DNA of 64,000 nt from Clostridiales bacterium (lineage in GTDB: Bacteria; Bacillota; Clostridia; Oscillospirales; Oscillospiraceae). The notes beneath the pieces are model-generated. The model did not search any database. It saw nothing but the letters and a program-made list of their open reading frames with translations, and was not told the origin of the DNA. The translations under genes and the position numbers were made by a program. The number at the start of each line of letters is the position of its first letter. Position 1 is the stretch's first letter. Location: positions 23,737 to 87,736 of the forward strand of contig CABIYX010000001.1 of NCBI GenBank assembly GCA_902363045.1. The letters are read 5' to 3'. Positions 44,915 to 53,971 of this stretch are shown here, in pieces.

Positions 44915-45262
44915 ATGACCATGAAGCAGCGTTCTGAGGTTGCGGCTGACCGGGCCGCTTCGTACTTGAGGGAAATGGGAATACGCCCCTCCAGCAAGGC
45001 CTATCAATACTTGCTCTTTGCTTTGACTCAGTTACAATGCGGGACCCCGTTTCAAAACTCGATCTGGGAGCTAACGGTGATCCACTTCGGACAAAAGCGG
45101 GAAAATGTGCTGGCGTGCGTGCGGCGTGAGATTGCCCATGCTTTCCGTATGGCACCGGATCGTTTCTCGAATGAGCGCGTCGGCGATGTCCCAGCACGGC
45201 CGCCTCAGAGTATGGCCTTCCTGCGGCTAGGGCTCTATATGATAAACAGAGTTGTATATTAA
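44915..45262 (+). CDS. Stand-alone Spo0A C-terminal-domain-like DNA-binding protein
   Basis: A 115-residue protein. REMGIRPSSKAYQYLLFAL aligns with the start of the Spo0A effector domain (HEIGVPAHIKGYLYLREAI), and KRENVLACVRREIAHAF lies where Spo0A has its recognition helix (SRVERAIRHAIEVAW). The phosphoacceptor receiver domain is absent, so it would be free of phosphorelay control. It may regulate element genes or compete at 0A boxes. An ATG at 44921 is an alternative start. Own promoter upstream. Confidence 0.7.
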   Translation: MTMKQRSEVAADRAASYLREMGIRPSSKAYQYLLFALTQLQCGTPFQNSIWELTVIHFGQKRENVLACVRREIAHAFRMAPDRFSNERVGDVPARPPQSMAFLRLGLYMINRVVY

Positions 45263-45338
45263 GTTTGCGGTCATTTTGCGGCCCAAGTTTTAATCTGAAT
45301 GTATCTTGACGGAACTTGTGAAATAGCGTACATTGATG

Positions 45339-45354
45339 ATTAGCGAAAGCTAAC
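45339..45354. promoter_or_regulatory. Operator-like palindrome ATTAG-N6-CTAAC (module 2 AraC promoter)
   Basis: ATTAG CGAAAG CTAAC lies 30 bases upstream of the AraC start at 45384; one base differs from the perfect GTTAG-N6-CTAAC form. It would allow autoregulation by the AraC protein. Confidence 0.65.
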
Positions 45355-45383
45355 CCTTCTGCTTATAGAGGTGAAACAGAGTT

Positions 45384-46376
45384 ATGACGCAAAGAAGTAT
45401 TTATCAGAATTTGGACCCGACTCTAAATGGCTACCATCCTGACTGGTATGATAAAAACGCAAAATTGATAAGCCGTAAGCCGGGTTGTTCCGTCATTTCC
45501 TATCAGTGTAATGGTACTGGGATTTTATATGATTACTCCATATTTCCGGGTATCGACCTGATTTTCATGGATTTCAACTGTTCAGATATTTTTGATGAGC
45601 CGAATGAAATGCGAAATGTGTTGGAAATTCGGCATTATCAAGAAGGCCGGGTTGAATTTGAGTTTGAGGGTGACAAAGTGTTTCACCTGCAGCAGGATGA
45701 ATTTTGTGTAAACGGTATGCTGAATATGCCGGCTCGGTACTCATTCCCATTTGACTATTGTAGTGGACTGAGCTTGGTGCTCGATAAAAATTCAATGACG
45801 GAAGTGACCAGATCTCAGCTCGCCCTCTTCCAGATTGATATTTCTGTTTTGGAGGAGGACTTAGACACAGCCCATCAATGGTATATTTGTAAAACACCTC
45901 CCTCCATGTGTCATGTGTTTGAGGAGTTGTATGCGGCCAAAGAGCATGAAACTTCCCAATACTTTCGCATCAAAGTATTGGAACTGCTCTACCACGCCAC
46001 AAAACTGCGCAAGGAAGATCGTGTAGCCGCCACTTATTATGCCCGAGAACATATTGAAATTGTGAAGCGAGTTCGTAAAGCTATGCTTAAGGATTTAAGC
46101 CGCAGTACTCCGCTGGAGCAATTCCTACGAGGTGAGGCAATCAGTACCGTTACATTCCAGACCATTTTCAAGCAAATATATGGGCGTAGCCCATATGCTT
46201 ATTTGAAACATTACCGGATGAATAGTGCCGCAGTTCAACTTCGAGAGAGTAATGAGTCCATCAATCAAATCGCACTCTCACTGGGATACAGCAACGCCAG
46301 CAAGTTTGCCCGCGCTTTCCGGGATGTGTTCGGGGTGCTTCCCAAGGATTACCGGACTGCGCAAAAAGCCATTTAG
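45384..46376 (+). CDS. AraC-family regulator of module 2
   Basis: A 330-residue protein. The N-terminal ~200 residues form an AraC sensor unlike sugar types; the C-terminal helix-turn-helix pair reads VTFQTIFKQIYGRSPYAYLK and INQIALSLGYSNASKFARAF. AraC regulators of this kind (YbtA-like) commonly control siderophore uptake genes. The product resembles the module 3 AraC in layout and motifs (YPGIDLIFMDFN / YPGITLMYNDFH). Divided from the S component by a perfect palindrome. Confidence 0.85.
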   Translation: MTQRSIYQNLDPTLNGYHPDWYDKNAKLISRKPGCSVISYQCNGTGILYDYSIFPGIDLIFMDFNCSDIFDEPNEMRNVLEIRHYQEGRVEFEFEGDKVFHLQQDEFCVNGMLNMPARYSFPFDYCSGLSLVLDKNSMTEVTRSQLALFQIDISVLEEDLDTAHQWYICKTPPSMCHVFEELYAAKEHETSQYFRIKVLELLYHATKLRKEDRVAATYYAREHIEIVKRVRKAMLKDLSRSTPLEQFLRGEAISTVTFQTIFKQIYGRSPYAYLKHYRMNSAAVQLRESNESINQIALSLGYSNASKFARAFRDVFGVLPKDYRTAQKAI

Positions 46377-46438
46377 TTTTCGGGCTATTTTCGACCCTGC
46401 ATTTATGAAATGGAGTAGAGAACAAAAATCGGTTCTTG

Positions 46439-46476
46439 TATAATAAATCCGTTGGTTAGACGCAGCTAACCAACGG
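46439..46476 (+). promoter_or_regulatory. TATAAT box and 28-base perfect palindrome before the module 2 ECF operon
   Basis: TATAAT at 46439-46444 with a poor -35 region, typical of activator-dependent promoters. Right after it lies CCGTTGGTTAG-ACGCAG-CTAACCAACGG (46449-46476), with perfect 11-base arms around the shared GTTAG-N6-CTAAC core. It could also act as a hairpin in RNA. Confidence 0.75.
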
Positions 46477-46506
46477 ATTTATATTTTTACAGGAGGGTCG
46501 TTCAAT

Positions 46507-47127
46507 ATGGAGAAATCAGTTCCAAGCGCAAAGAAAAAGTTTAGCATACGCGATATCATGACAATAGCCGCTATGATGGTGATTTGTTTTATCATCATGA
46601 TGGTAATGAGTTCGCTTACACTCCCTTTCCCACTCGTATATCTGTATGGCTCAGCCGGAATTGACGGTTTCATCTGCGCAGTCTTTTTCCTGGTGGCTGC
46701 TAACCGCGTCAATAAGCATGGTCTTCTTTTTGCCTGGGCGGGTATCTACGGCCTGATCCAAGGCGTCATGGGCTACATGTTCCTCTTCCCGTATTTCCTG
46801 GCGGTAGGACTTATTGCAGAACTCTCCATGCTTGGTAAAGACACCTACCGCAACCCGCTCCGAACTCGTATCGGCTGGACGATTAACTGCGTGGGTAACT
46901 TTGTCGGCTGTGCTGTTCCCCTCTGGTGGGCATGGGACAGCTATACGGCAATGGCTCTGGAGAGTGGATTTACCTCTGAAACCTTAGAAATGCAGATGGC
47001 TATGGTAACTTCCCCGGCCCTGATGCTGCTGGGAGCGGCAATTACCGCTGTACTTACTTTCCTCGGGACATTGTTTGGTCAGCGCCTATTGCGGAAGCAC
47101 TTCCAAAAAGCCGGTATTGTGGGATGA
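46507..47127 (+). CDS. ECF S component, MptD/Trep_Strep family (module 2)
   Basis: A 206-residue protein with about six membrane helices, opening with FSIRDIMTIAAMMVICFIIM and closing GTLFGQRLLRKHFQKAGIV, the shared family ending. It supplies substrate binding for the module 2 transporter. GGAGGG upstream. Overlaps EcfT by four bases. Confidence 0.85.
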   Translation: MEKSVPSAKKKFSIRDIMTIAAMMVICFIIMMVMSSLTLPFPLVYLYGSAGIDGFICAVFFLVAANRVNKHGLLFAWAGIYGLIQGVMGYMFLFPYFLAVGLIAELSMLGKDTYRNPLRTRIGWTINCVGNFVGCAVPLWWAWDSYTAMALESGFTSETLEMQMAMVTSPALMLLGAAITAVLTFLGTLFGQRLLRKHFQKAGIVG

Positions 47128-47828
47128 ACAGAACAGGTACGACACAAAAGCGAATCGAGCAGGTAGATGGGCGGACGGTCTTATTTTTGACCGTCTGCTC
47201 CTGCCTGGTCAGTTTTCTAACCACAGACCTGATTGGCCATGCGGTGTTCACTTTCTGGCTACTCTTGATTCTCTGTTATTTTGGGCTATATAAGCAGGGG
47301 ATCGGCTGTTATACAGTCTATTTGGTAACCGTTGTTGGCCTATATTTGGAGACAAAATACAGCATATCATTTCCATCTCCGCTTTTGCTGAGCATGATCT
47401 ACAAGCTGCTCCTTCCCGCTATGCCAGCATATCTGCTTTTCCGTATTCCCTCCGGCAAGCTCACGGCCAGTCTGCGGAAACTGCCTATCCCAGCCAAGGC
47501 TATGCTGGTCCTGGTCGTCATGCTACGCTTTGCTCCGACGATCATCCTGGAGTTCGGAGAAGTTCGGGAGGCTATGAAAATCCGAGGCTTTCTTCGGTCG
47601 GTACCTACGGTCCTGCGGCACCCATTGAATACGCTGGAATATGCAATCGTGCCTATGGTATTCCGCTCTCTAAAAATTGCGGATGAGCTCTCCGCCTCGG
47701 CTATTGTCCGCGGCATTGAGAGTCCTTACAAAAAGCAAAGTTACTATGTCAGCCGCATCTCACCGCTGGACGCGTTCCTCATGTTGGTCAGCACTGCAGC
47801 TGGAATCGTATGCTGCGTTCTGCTGTAA
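47124..47828 (+). CDS. ECF transporter membrane subunit EcfT (module 2)
   Basis: A 234-residue membrane protein with the EcfT coupling motifs FGEVREAMKIRGFLR and ELSASAIVRGIESP. Several hydrophobic segments in the first half. Couples S component and ATPase. The ATG overlaps the stop of the S gene. Confidence 0.88.
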   Translation: MNRTGTTQKRIEQVDGRTVLFLTVCSCLVSFLTTDLIGHAVFTFWLLLILCYFGLYKQGIGCYTVYLVTVVGLYLETKYSISFPSPLLLSMIYKLLLPAMPAYLLFRIPSGKLTASLRKLPIPAKAMLVLVVMLRFAPTIILEFGEVREAMKIRGFLRSVPTVLRHPLNTLEYAIVPMVFRSLKIADELSASAIVRGIESPYKKQSYYVSRISPLDAFLMLVSTAAGIVCCVLL

Positions 47829-47840
47829 AGGGGTATCACA

Positions 47841-49343
47841 ATGGGAAAAGAAATCGCAATTCGGGATCTTACATTTTCTTATAGTGGTCGGGGCGATCAG
47901 ATCAGTCATGTTACACTGGACATTCGCGCTGGGGAAGTAATCGTACTGACTGGCCCATCCGGAAGCGGAAAAAGCTCTTTGACCCGTGTAATCAATGGGT
48001 TGATCCCCTATTTCTATGAGGGGGAGCTGAGCGGGCAAATCCGTGTAGGGGATAAACCTTTGGAGGAAATCCACTCCTGGGAACGCGGGAAGCTGGTAGG
48101 TAATGTGTTCCAAGACCCCCGGAGTCAATTTTTTGCCAATGAGGTAGCCGGAGAAATCGCTTTCGGCTGTGAAAATTACGGATATACCCATGAGGAAATC
48201 CAGTCCCATGTACTCCAGGCAGCCCAGTACAATAAAATTGAGGACCTTTTGGATCACAGCCTGCACACACTGTCCTATGGAATGCGGCAAAAGGTAGCCA
48301 TCGCCTCCGCTCAGGCCATTGAGCCGGAGATCTATGTCATGGACGAGCCTTCCGCAAATCTGGACATCGAATCCACCTACCGCTTCGGGGATATTATCCG
48401 CAATCTGAAGGCACAGGGAAAAACCATTGTAATCGCAGAGCACCGCTTGTACTATCTCATGGATGTTGCGGACCGATTTTTCTGTATTCAGCACGGTGCG
48501 ATTGTGCGAGAGTTCTCAAGGGAAGAAATGAAGAGCCTCCCATCGGCAGAAGTGCATACGCTTGGCTTGCGGACGCCGGACCTCTATCAAATGGCGTTTC
48601 AGCAGATGCCATCGGCCGCCACAGACGAAGTAGTGCTGGAGACGCAGGGGCTCCATAAAGCCTTTGATGGCACGGTGGTGGCTGAACACTTGGATTTTGT
48701 CTGCCACAGAGGAGAAATCGTCGGTATCATCGGGCCGAACGGCACAGGGAAAAGTACATTTGGGCGCATCTTTGCCGGCCTTTTGAAGGAAAACTCCGGT
48801 GAGGTATTCCTGTTTGGTCATAAGACCCGGCCAAGAGAGCGGATGGGCAAAGTATGGTACATTCCACAGGATTTAGACAGTCAGTTATTTGGAGAAGACC
48901 TTGTTGATGAATTGACCACTGGGGCACCTACGGATGAGAAGCGCAACGCACGAGCCCGGACAATTCTCAAAGCCCTGGAACTGGAGGAGTATGCCGAGCA
49001 GCACCCGGCCACCCTATCCGGTGGGCAGAAACAACGACTGGCTTTGGGGGTAGCCTTGATGCACGACGCGCCTATTATTATTCTTGATGAGCCTACCAGC
49101 GGACTGGATGGCGCCAATATGCGCAATGTGAGCCAAATCATCCGCAAGCTGGCCGGAATGGGGCGTACCATTCTGGTAATCACCCACGACGCAGAATGTG
49201 CGCTCTCTTGTTGTGACCGGGCTATCCGCCTGGAAAACGGCGCAATCACGGACGACTTTCCTATCCACTCCGTAGATATTCTTTTGGACAAAATTGGGTA
49301 TCAGAGCTGTGGCCAAAGAGGCGTTTGTTATTCTGGCACATAA
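47841..49343 (+). CDS. Double ECF-type ATPase (module 2)
   Basis: A 500-residue protein with two ATPase domains: Walker A GPSGSGKSS and GPNGTGKST, Walker B IYVMDEPSANLD and IIILDEPTSGLD. The first signature motif reads LSYGMRQ instead of LSGGQKQ, while the second is intact (LSGGQKQR). The change may make one ATP site weak, as in many asymmetric ABC ATPases. Confidence 0.92.
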   Translation: MGKEIAIRDLTFSYSGRGDQISHVTLDIRAGEVIVLTGPSGSGKSSLTRVINGLIPYFYEGELSGQIRVGDKPLEEIHSWERGKLVGNVFQDPRSQFFANEVAGEIAFGCENYGYTHEEIQSHVLQAAQYNKIEDLLDHSLHTLSYGMRQKVAIASAQAIEPEIYVMDEPSANLDIESTYRFGDIIRNLKAQGKTIVIAEHRLYYLMDVADRFFCIQHGAIVREFSREEMKSLPSAEVHTLGLRTPDLYQMAFQQMPSAATDEVVLETQGLHKAFDGTVVAEHLDFVCHRGEIVGIIGPNGTGKSTFGRIFAGLLKENSGEVFLFGHKTRPRERMGKVWYIPQDLDSQLFGEDLVDELTTGAPTDEKRNARARTILKALELEEYAEQHPATLSGGQKQRLALGVALMHDAPIIILDEPTSGLDGANMRNVSQIIRKLAGMGRTILVITHDAECALSCCDRAIRLENGAITDDFPIHSVDILLDKIGYQSCGQRGVCYSGT

Positions 49344-49355
49344 GGAGGTGCTTTT

Positions 49356-51173
49356 ATGGCACAGGAAGAAACGCGCAAGAAAAAAACCGGTATGGCTCGG
49401 TGTCTGGAATTGGCATCACAACATAAGGGCCTTGTTTTTATCTCAGGCATTCTTGCCGCAGCAGCCGCAGTGTGCTCTTTCCTACCGTATCTTTCTATCT
49501 ATTTTATAATGCGGGAACTAATCGGAGTTTTTCCCGATATGGCGAACGCAAATATGAGCGTTGTTCTCCGATATGGCTGGATGGCTCTCGGGGGGATTGC
49601 CGGAAATGTAATCCTTTATTTCTGCGCGTTGATGTGTTCCCATCTGGCGGCTTTCGGAACGCTTTATGAGCTGAAGCTGGCCTTTGCGAACCATATTACG
49701 GAAATCCCTTTAGGGTATCATCTGACCATTGGCAGCGGTCGGATGAGGAAGATTATGGACGAGAACATTGAGAGCATTGAAAAATTTATCGCGCATCAGT
49801 TCCCGGATTTTGTTGCTTCTCTGGTGGCCCCACTCGCCCTGGTAATTCTTCTGCTGGCCATTGACTGGCGGTATGGTATCGTTTCTCTTTTTGGAATTAT
49901 CTTGGCCTTTGTGGTGCAATTCCTTGGTTTTAATGGGAGTGCCAAAGAAAAAATGCACCACTATCAGACCGCGCAGGAAGATATGAACAATGCTTCGGTA
50001 GAATATGTCCGTGGTATGCCGGAAATCAAAGCATTTAATCAAACCGCAGATTCTTTTCGCCGTCTAAGCAAATCCATCACTGATTATACTTCTTTTGTGC
50101 TGGAGTACGCTATGGGCTGGCAAAATTGTATGCCGGGGTTTACGACAATCATCCATAATATTTACCTGCTCTTGATTCCGGTAGGGATATTTATTGGCAT
50201 GGGAGCCGAGGACTATCGTACTTATTCCTTGACCTTTATTTTTTATCTTGTCTTGGCTCCCGCTATTTCGGGCGTACTTAATAAGATCATGTATATTTCA
50301 GAGTCTTTCACACAAATTGACGGAAATGTGGAACGCATGGAAGAGGTATTGAGCATCCCCGTTCTGCAAAATCAAGATGTGGGGGCCAGAGAGCAGGGGC
50401 ATAGCATTGAGTTCGACCATGTTTCATTCTCTTACGATACGGGCACTTCGGTTAAAGCCCTCAACGATGTATCTTTCATAGCCAGACAGGGCGAAGTAAC
50501 GGCCATTGTTGGTCCTTCTGGTGGCGGAAAGAGCACGATTGCCAATCTGATTTCTCGCTTCTGGGATGTGACAGAAGGATGTATTCGTATTGGCGGAGTA
50601 GACATCCGCAAAATACCACAGGCGGAGCTTATGCGGCAGGTCAGTTTCGTCTTTCAAGATACTTTCTTGTTCAAGCAGAGCATTTTGGATAATATTCGGA
50701 TGGGTAATCCGACCGCCTCAGAAGCGCAGGTGATTGAGGCAGCAAAGGCAGCACAATGTCACGACTTTATAGAAAAACTGCCAGACGGTTACCATACTAT
50801 GATTGGTGCGTCTGGCATTCGGCTCTCCGGTGGTGAGCGGCAACGCATCGCGATTGCCAGGGCGATTATCAAGGACGCTCCCATTATTGTGTTAGATGAG
50901 GCAACTGCTTTCAGTGACCCAGAAAACGAGTATCTGATTCAAAAAGCATTTGAAAAACTAATACAAAATAAAACGGTTATCATGATTGCCCATCGGTTAT
51001 CAACGATCCGAAATGCAGATCAGATACTTGTGATGGAGCACGGACAGCTGATTGAGCAAGGGACTCACGATACCTTGATGGAACGGCAAGGGAAGTACAC
51101 ACAAATGTGGAATAGTTACATGGAGTCTATCAGCTGGAAGATCCGCGCAGGAAAAGGGGGTGCAATCGAATGA
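49356..51173 (+). CDS. ABC half-transporter 1 (module 2)
   Basis: A 605-residue protein: membrane domain (about 1-330) and ATPase with Walker A GPSGGGKST, signature RLSGGERQR, Walker B IIVLDEATAFSDPENE and H-loop AHRLSTIRNAD. The first partner of a heterodimer; overlaps the next gene by four bases. The counterpart of 26324 and 57727. AAGGAGGTG upstream. Confidence 0.9.
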   Translation: MAQEETRKKKTGMARCLELASQHKGLVFISGILAAAAAVCSFLPYLSIYFIMRELIGVFPDMANANMSVVLRYGWMALGGIAGNVILYFCALMCSHLAAFGTLYELKLAFANHITEIPLGYHLTIGSGRMRKIMDENIESIEKFIAHQFPDFVASLVAPLALVILLLAIDWRYGIVSLFGIILAFVVQFLGFNGSAKEKMHHYQTAQEDMNNASVEYVRGMPEIKAFNQTADSFRRLSKSITDYTSFVLEYAMGWQNCMPGFTTIIHNIYLLLIPVGIFIGMGAEDYRTYSLTFIFYLVLAPAISGVLNKIMYISESFTQIDGNVERMEEVLSIPVLQNQDVGAREQGHSIEFDHVSFSYDTGTSVKALNDVSFIARQGEVTAIVGPSGGGKSTIANLISRFWDVTEGCIRIGGVDIRKIPQAELMRQVSFVFQDTFLFKQSILDNIRMGNPTASEAQVIEAAKAAQCHDFIEKLPDGYHTMIGASGIRLSGGERQRIAIARAIIKDAPIIVLDEATAFSDPENEYLIQKAFEKLIQNKTVIMIAHRLSTIRNADQILVMEHGQLIEQGTHDTLMERQGKYTQMWNSYMESISWKIRAGKGGAIE

Positions 51174-52903
51174 AATTTCTGAAAGAAAAATTGCTGTTGT
51201 CCGAGAAAGGCTACTCTGATTTGAAAAAAGCCATCGTCGCCTGCACCCTGACCAATATTGCACTTCTACTTCCTGCCGGCGTAACAACTTTGCTGTTTTG
51301 GCAATTACTAAATCCCTTTTATGGGAAAGACATTTCCTGGGGGAATATGTGGGGATTACTGATTGTCGGCATCATAGCTTCACTTCTGGTCTTCCTTGCA
51401 GCAAGAAATGATTACCGAAAAACCTATTTGGCGTCCTATAAGGAGGCCAGCAATACACGACTGCGAATCGCAGAACATTTGCGTAAGCTCCCTATGAGTT
51501 TCTTTAATTCGAGGGACCTGTCTGATATAACCACCAATATGATGGCCGACTGTGCGAGCATGGAGTCCATGCTGAGCAGCACCATTCCACCATTGATTGC
51601 CAATGTGATCTCTGTTACTCTTACCTGTGTTTGTCTGGCCTTTTTCGACTGGAGAATGGCTCTGGCATTGTTTGCTACCATGCCTATTACATTCCTGATT
51701 ATTTGGGCCGGGCGCAACTTGCAGATACGCATGTTTGACCGGCAGGTAGGTATTAAGCTGGAAGCGTCAAGTCAAATTCAGGAGTATTTGGAGGGTATCA
51801 AGATCATCAAGTCCTGCGGGTTGAGCGGTGAAAGGTTTTCTACTTTGAATCGCGCACTTTTAGCCATGAAAAAGGTCGCAATTCAAGCGGAACTCGTTTC
51901 TGGTGTGTTGGTACAATCCGCCGCCTTAATTTTGCAGGCCAGTTTGGGCATCGCCATTTTCGTGGGTACAGTGCTTATTACGGGCGGACAAATCGAATTA
52001 CTCCCATTGCTTGTTCTTTTGATGTTCTCCACTCAACTCTATGGCCCTATCCTTGCCATTCTTTCTCAACTCACCTCCCTCTTCCATTTAGGGACAGTCA
52101 CAAAACGGATGCGTATGCTTCTAACGACTCCCGCGATGGAGGGAAACGAGCAGGATGTTCACACATACGATATTGAATTAAAGAATGTTACCTTTGCGTA
52201 TGCTAAGGAAGATGTTATCAAGGATGTCTCGCTGAAAATCCCGTCGGGGAGTATCACCGCACTGGTTGGCCCGTCCGGCAGCGGAAAAAGTACCATCTCC
52301 AAGCTGATTGCCCGCTTTTGGGATGTTCAGAAGGGCTCAATTACTATCGGTGGAGAAAATATAAAAAACATCGAGCCTGAGCATTTGATGAAAAGCATAT
52401 CTTTTGTATTCCAGGATGTTACTCTTTTCAACGATACGGTATATAACAATATTCGCGTCGGCAACATGGCCGCAACAGAGGAGCAGGTTATGGCCGCTGC
52501 AAAAGCGGCCTACTGTGACGAATTTGTAATGCGGCTTTCGGATGGATACCAAACCGTTCTCGGTGAAAATGGAAGCACCCTTTCTGGCGGAGAGCGCCAG
52601 CGTATTTCGATTGCCCGCGCTCTTCTGAAAGACGCCCCTATTATTTTGCTGGACGAGGCGACCGCATCCCTTGATCCTGAAAATGAGGTGCTGATCCAGC
52701 GGGCTATCGCCCGATTGGTCGAGGGGAAAACCGTCATTATGATTGCTCACCGTCTGCGTACCGTAGTGGATGCCGACCAAATCTTTGTACTGGAAAACGG
52801 GAAACTTGTAGAGCGAGGAACGCACGACGAACTAATTGCCCATAAGGGACTGTACGAAAAGTTATATCATATCCAGCAGGAAAGTCTTGACTGGGTAGTT
52901 TAA
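51170..52903 (+). CDS. ABC half-transporter 2 (module 2)
   Basis: A 577-residue protein: six-helix membrane domain and ATPase with Walker A GPSGSGKST, signature TLSGGERQR, Walker B IILLDEATASLDPENE and H-loop AHRLRTVVDAD. Pairs with the previous gene. By analogy with YbtPQ/IrtAB this pair would import a metal chelate rather than export, but direction cannot be read from sequence. Confidence 0.9.
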   Translation: MKFLKEKLLLSEKGYSDLKKAIVACTLTNIALLLPAGVTTLLFWQLLNPFYGKDISWGNMWGLLIVGIIASLLVFLAARNDYRKTYLASYKEASNTRLRIAEHLRKLPMSFFNSRDLSDITTNMMADCASMESMLSSTIPPLIANVISVTLTCVCLAFFDWRMALALFATMPITFLIIWAGRNLQIRMFDRQVGIKLEASSQIQEYLEGIKIIKSCGLSGERFSTLNRALLAMKKVAIQAELVSGVLVQSAALILQASLGIAIFVGTVLITGGQIELLPLLVLLMFSTQLYGPILAILSQLTSLFHLGTVTKRMRMLLTTPAMEGNEQDVHTYDIELKNVTFAYAKEDVIKDVSLKIPSGSITALVGPSGSGKSTISKLIARFWDVQKGSITIGGENIKNIEPEHLMKSISFVFQDVTLFNDTVYNNIRVGNMAATEEQVMAAAKAAYCDEFVMRLSDGYQTVLGENGSTLSGGERQRISIARALLKDAPIILLDEATASLDPENEVLIQRAIARLVEGKTVIMIAHRLRTVVDADQIFVLENGKLVERGTHDELIAHKGLYEKLYHIQQESLDWVV

Positions 52904-52906
52904 GGG

Positions 52907-53284
52907 GTGGTGGTTTCGATAAAATTACGAGCATCCGGTGAGGACTATCTGGAGGCCGTGCTGGTGCTCCAAAAGGAAAAAGGCATGGTGCGCTCCGTGG
53001 ATGTGGCTCGGCACCTTGATGTATCAAAACCCAGCGTGTGTCATGCGGTCTCCACTTTGAAAGCGGGTGGTTTTCTCACCATGGACGAAAATTCTTTCTT
53101 GTTCCTGACGGATGTGGGCCGGGAGGTAGCCGAGCAGACCTATGAGAAACACTGCTTCTTTACTCGCCAGCTTGTCGCAGCCGGGGTCGATCCCCAGACC
53201 GCGGAACGGGAGGCCTGCCGGATGGAGCACACCATCAGCCAGCGGTCCTTTGAATTGTTAAAAGGGGCGGTGGAGCCGGAATGA
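52907..53284 (+). CDS. Short DtxR/MntR-like metal-dependent repressor (module 2)
   Basis: A 125-residue protein almost the same as the module 1 copy: winged helix ASGEDYLEAVLVLQKEKGMV, VSKPSVCHAVSTL, and metal/dimer helices (YEKHCFFTRQLVAAGVDPQT, then AEREACRMEHTIS). The last ~40 residues differ from module 1 at only a few positions. GTG at 52907 or 52910 is the probable start; AAGGGG lies just upstream. Confidence 0.82.
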   Translation: MVVSIKLRASGEDYLEAVLVLQKEKGMVRSVDVARHLDVSKPSVCHAVSTLKAGGFLTMDENSFLFLTDVGREVAEQTYEKHCFFTRQLVAAGVDPQTAEREACRMEHTISQRSFELLKGAVEPE

Positions 53285-53318
53285 ACGGTGGAAAATCAGA
53301 AGAAGAGGTGGTCCCCGC

Positions 53319-53729
53319 ATGGGGAAGCTGCTGATTTTATCCATTACAGATGGAGAGGAACAGCTCCTGGACAAGCTCAAGGACTTCCTGGCGGAAGCGC
53401 CTGGAATTGAAATCGTGGAGCCGCCCGCCACGAAGCACACCCTCACCTTTCCCGGCCTGGAGCTGCACCTGCGCAAGCAGACGGTAAAGTGGCGGGGCCG
53501 CTCCCTGCACCTCACGCATCTGGAGTTCTTTACGCTGGCCTACCTGGCCCGGCGCCCTGGCTGGGTCTTCACGCAGGAACAGATCTACGAGGCCGTATGG
53601 CACGAGTTCCCGGAGCATTGCGGCGCGGCCGTGGCCAACATCATCAGCCAGCTCCGCCGGAAGATGGGGCCGGGCAACCCCATCCGCACGGTACCCCACA
53701 GCGGCTATAAGTTCGAGCTGCCTCCATAA
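53319..53729 (+). CDS. OmpR/PhoB-type winged-helix protein with shortened receiver (module 2)
   Basis: A 136-residue protein, most residues identical to the module 1 copy at 21805. Truncated receiver remnant (1-45) followed by an OmpR winged helix (THLEFFTLAYLARRPGWVFT, NIISQLRRKMGPGNPIRTVP). ATG start here where module 1 has GTG. Ends module 2, followed by a terminator. Confidence 0.85.
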   Translation: MGKLLILSITDGEEQLLDKLKDFLAEAPGIEIVEPPATKHTLTFPGLELHLRKQTVKWRGRSLHLTHLEFFTLAYLARRPGWVFTQEQIYEAVWHEFPEHCGAAVANIISQLRRKMGPGNPIRTVPHSGYKFELPP

Positions 53730-53749
53730 CCTGAGAAGCCTTTTCCGAA

Positions 53750-53785
53750 AAAACGCAGTTATCCTCTATGGGTAACTGCGTTTTT
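53750..53785 (+). terminator. Terminator of module 2
   Basis: Stem AAAACGCAGTTA / TAACTGCGTTTTT with a T tract. The rest of the gap to 53971 holds the module 3 promoter region. Confidence 0.88.
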
Positions 53786-53937
53786 CTATCTGAGTCAAGA
53801 TCACAATAGCCCGCCGCTTTCACAAAAGTCTGTCCAAACAGAGCATAATCGTCTATATGGAGCGGACAGAACGATTTCTTTTCGCTAAAATAATGCAATG
53901 TTGAGGGACGCATGGCGTCCAATTCTTTATTCAAACG

Positions 53938-53953
53938 GTTAGCATTATCTAAC
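53938..53953. promoter_or_regulatory. Operator-like palindrome GTTAG-N6-CTAAC (module 3 ECF operon)
   Basis: GTTAG CATTAT CTAAC, with flanking G and C giving GGTTAG/CTAACC, ends 18 bases before the S-component start and just before the AAGGAG site. This is one of the perfect copies. Confidence 0.72.
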
Positions 53954-53971
53954 CAAGAAGGAGTGTGTGCT

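Noticed and set aside
46449..46476. The 28-base palindrome taken as a plain terminator of the AraC gene
   Set aside because: Its core matches the operator-like sites at other promoters with the same spacing and it sits directly after a TATAAT box, so a regulatory site is the better reading, although a dual role is possible.
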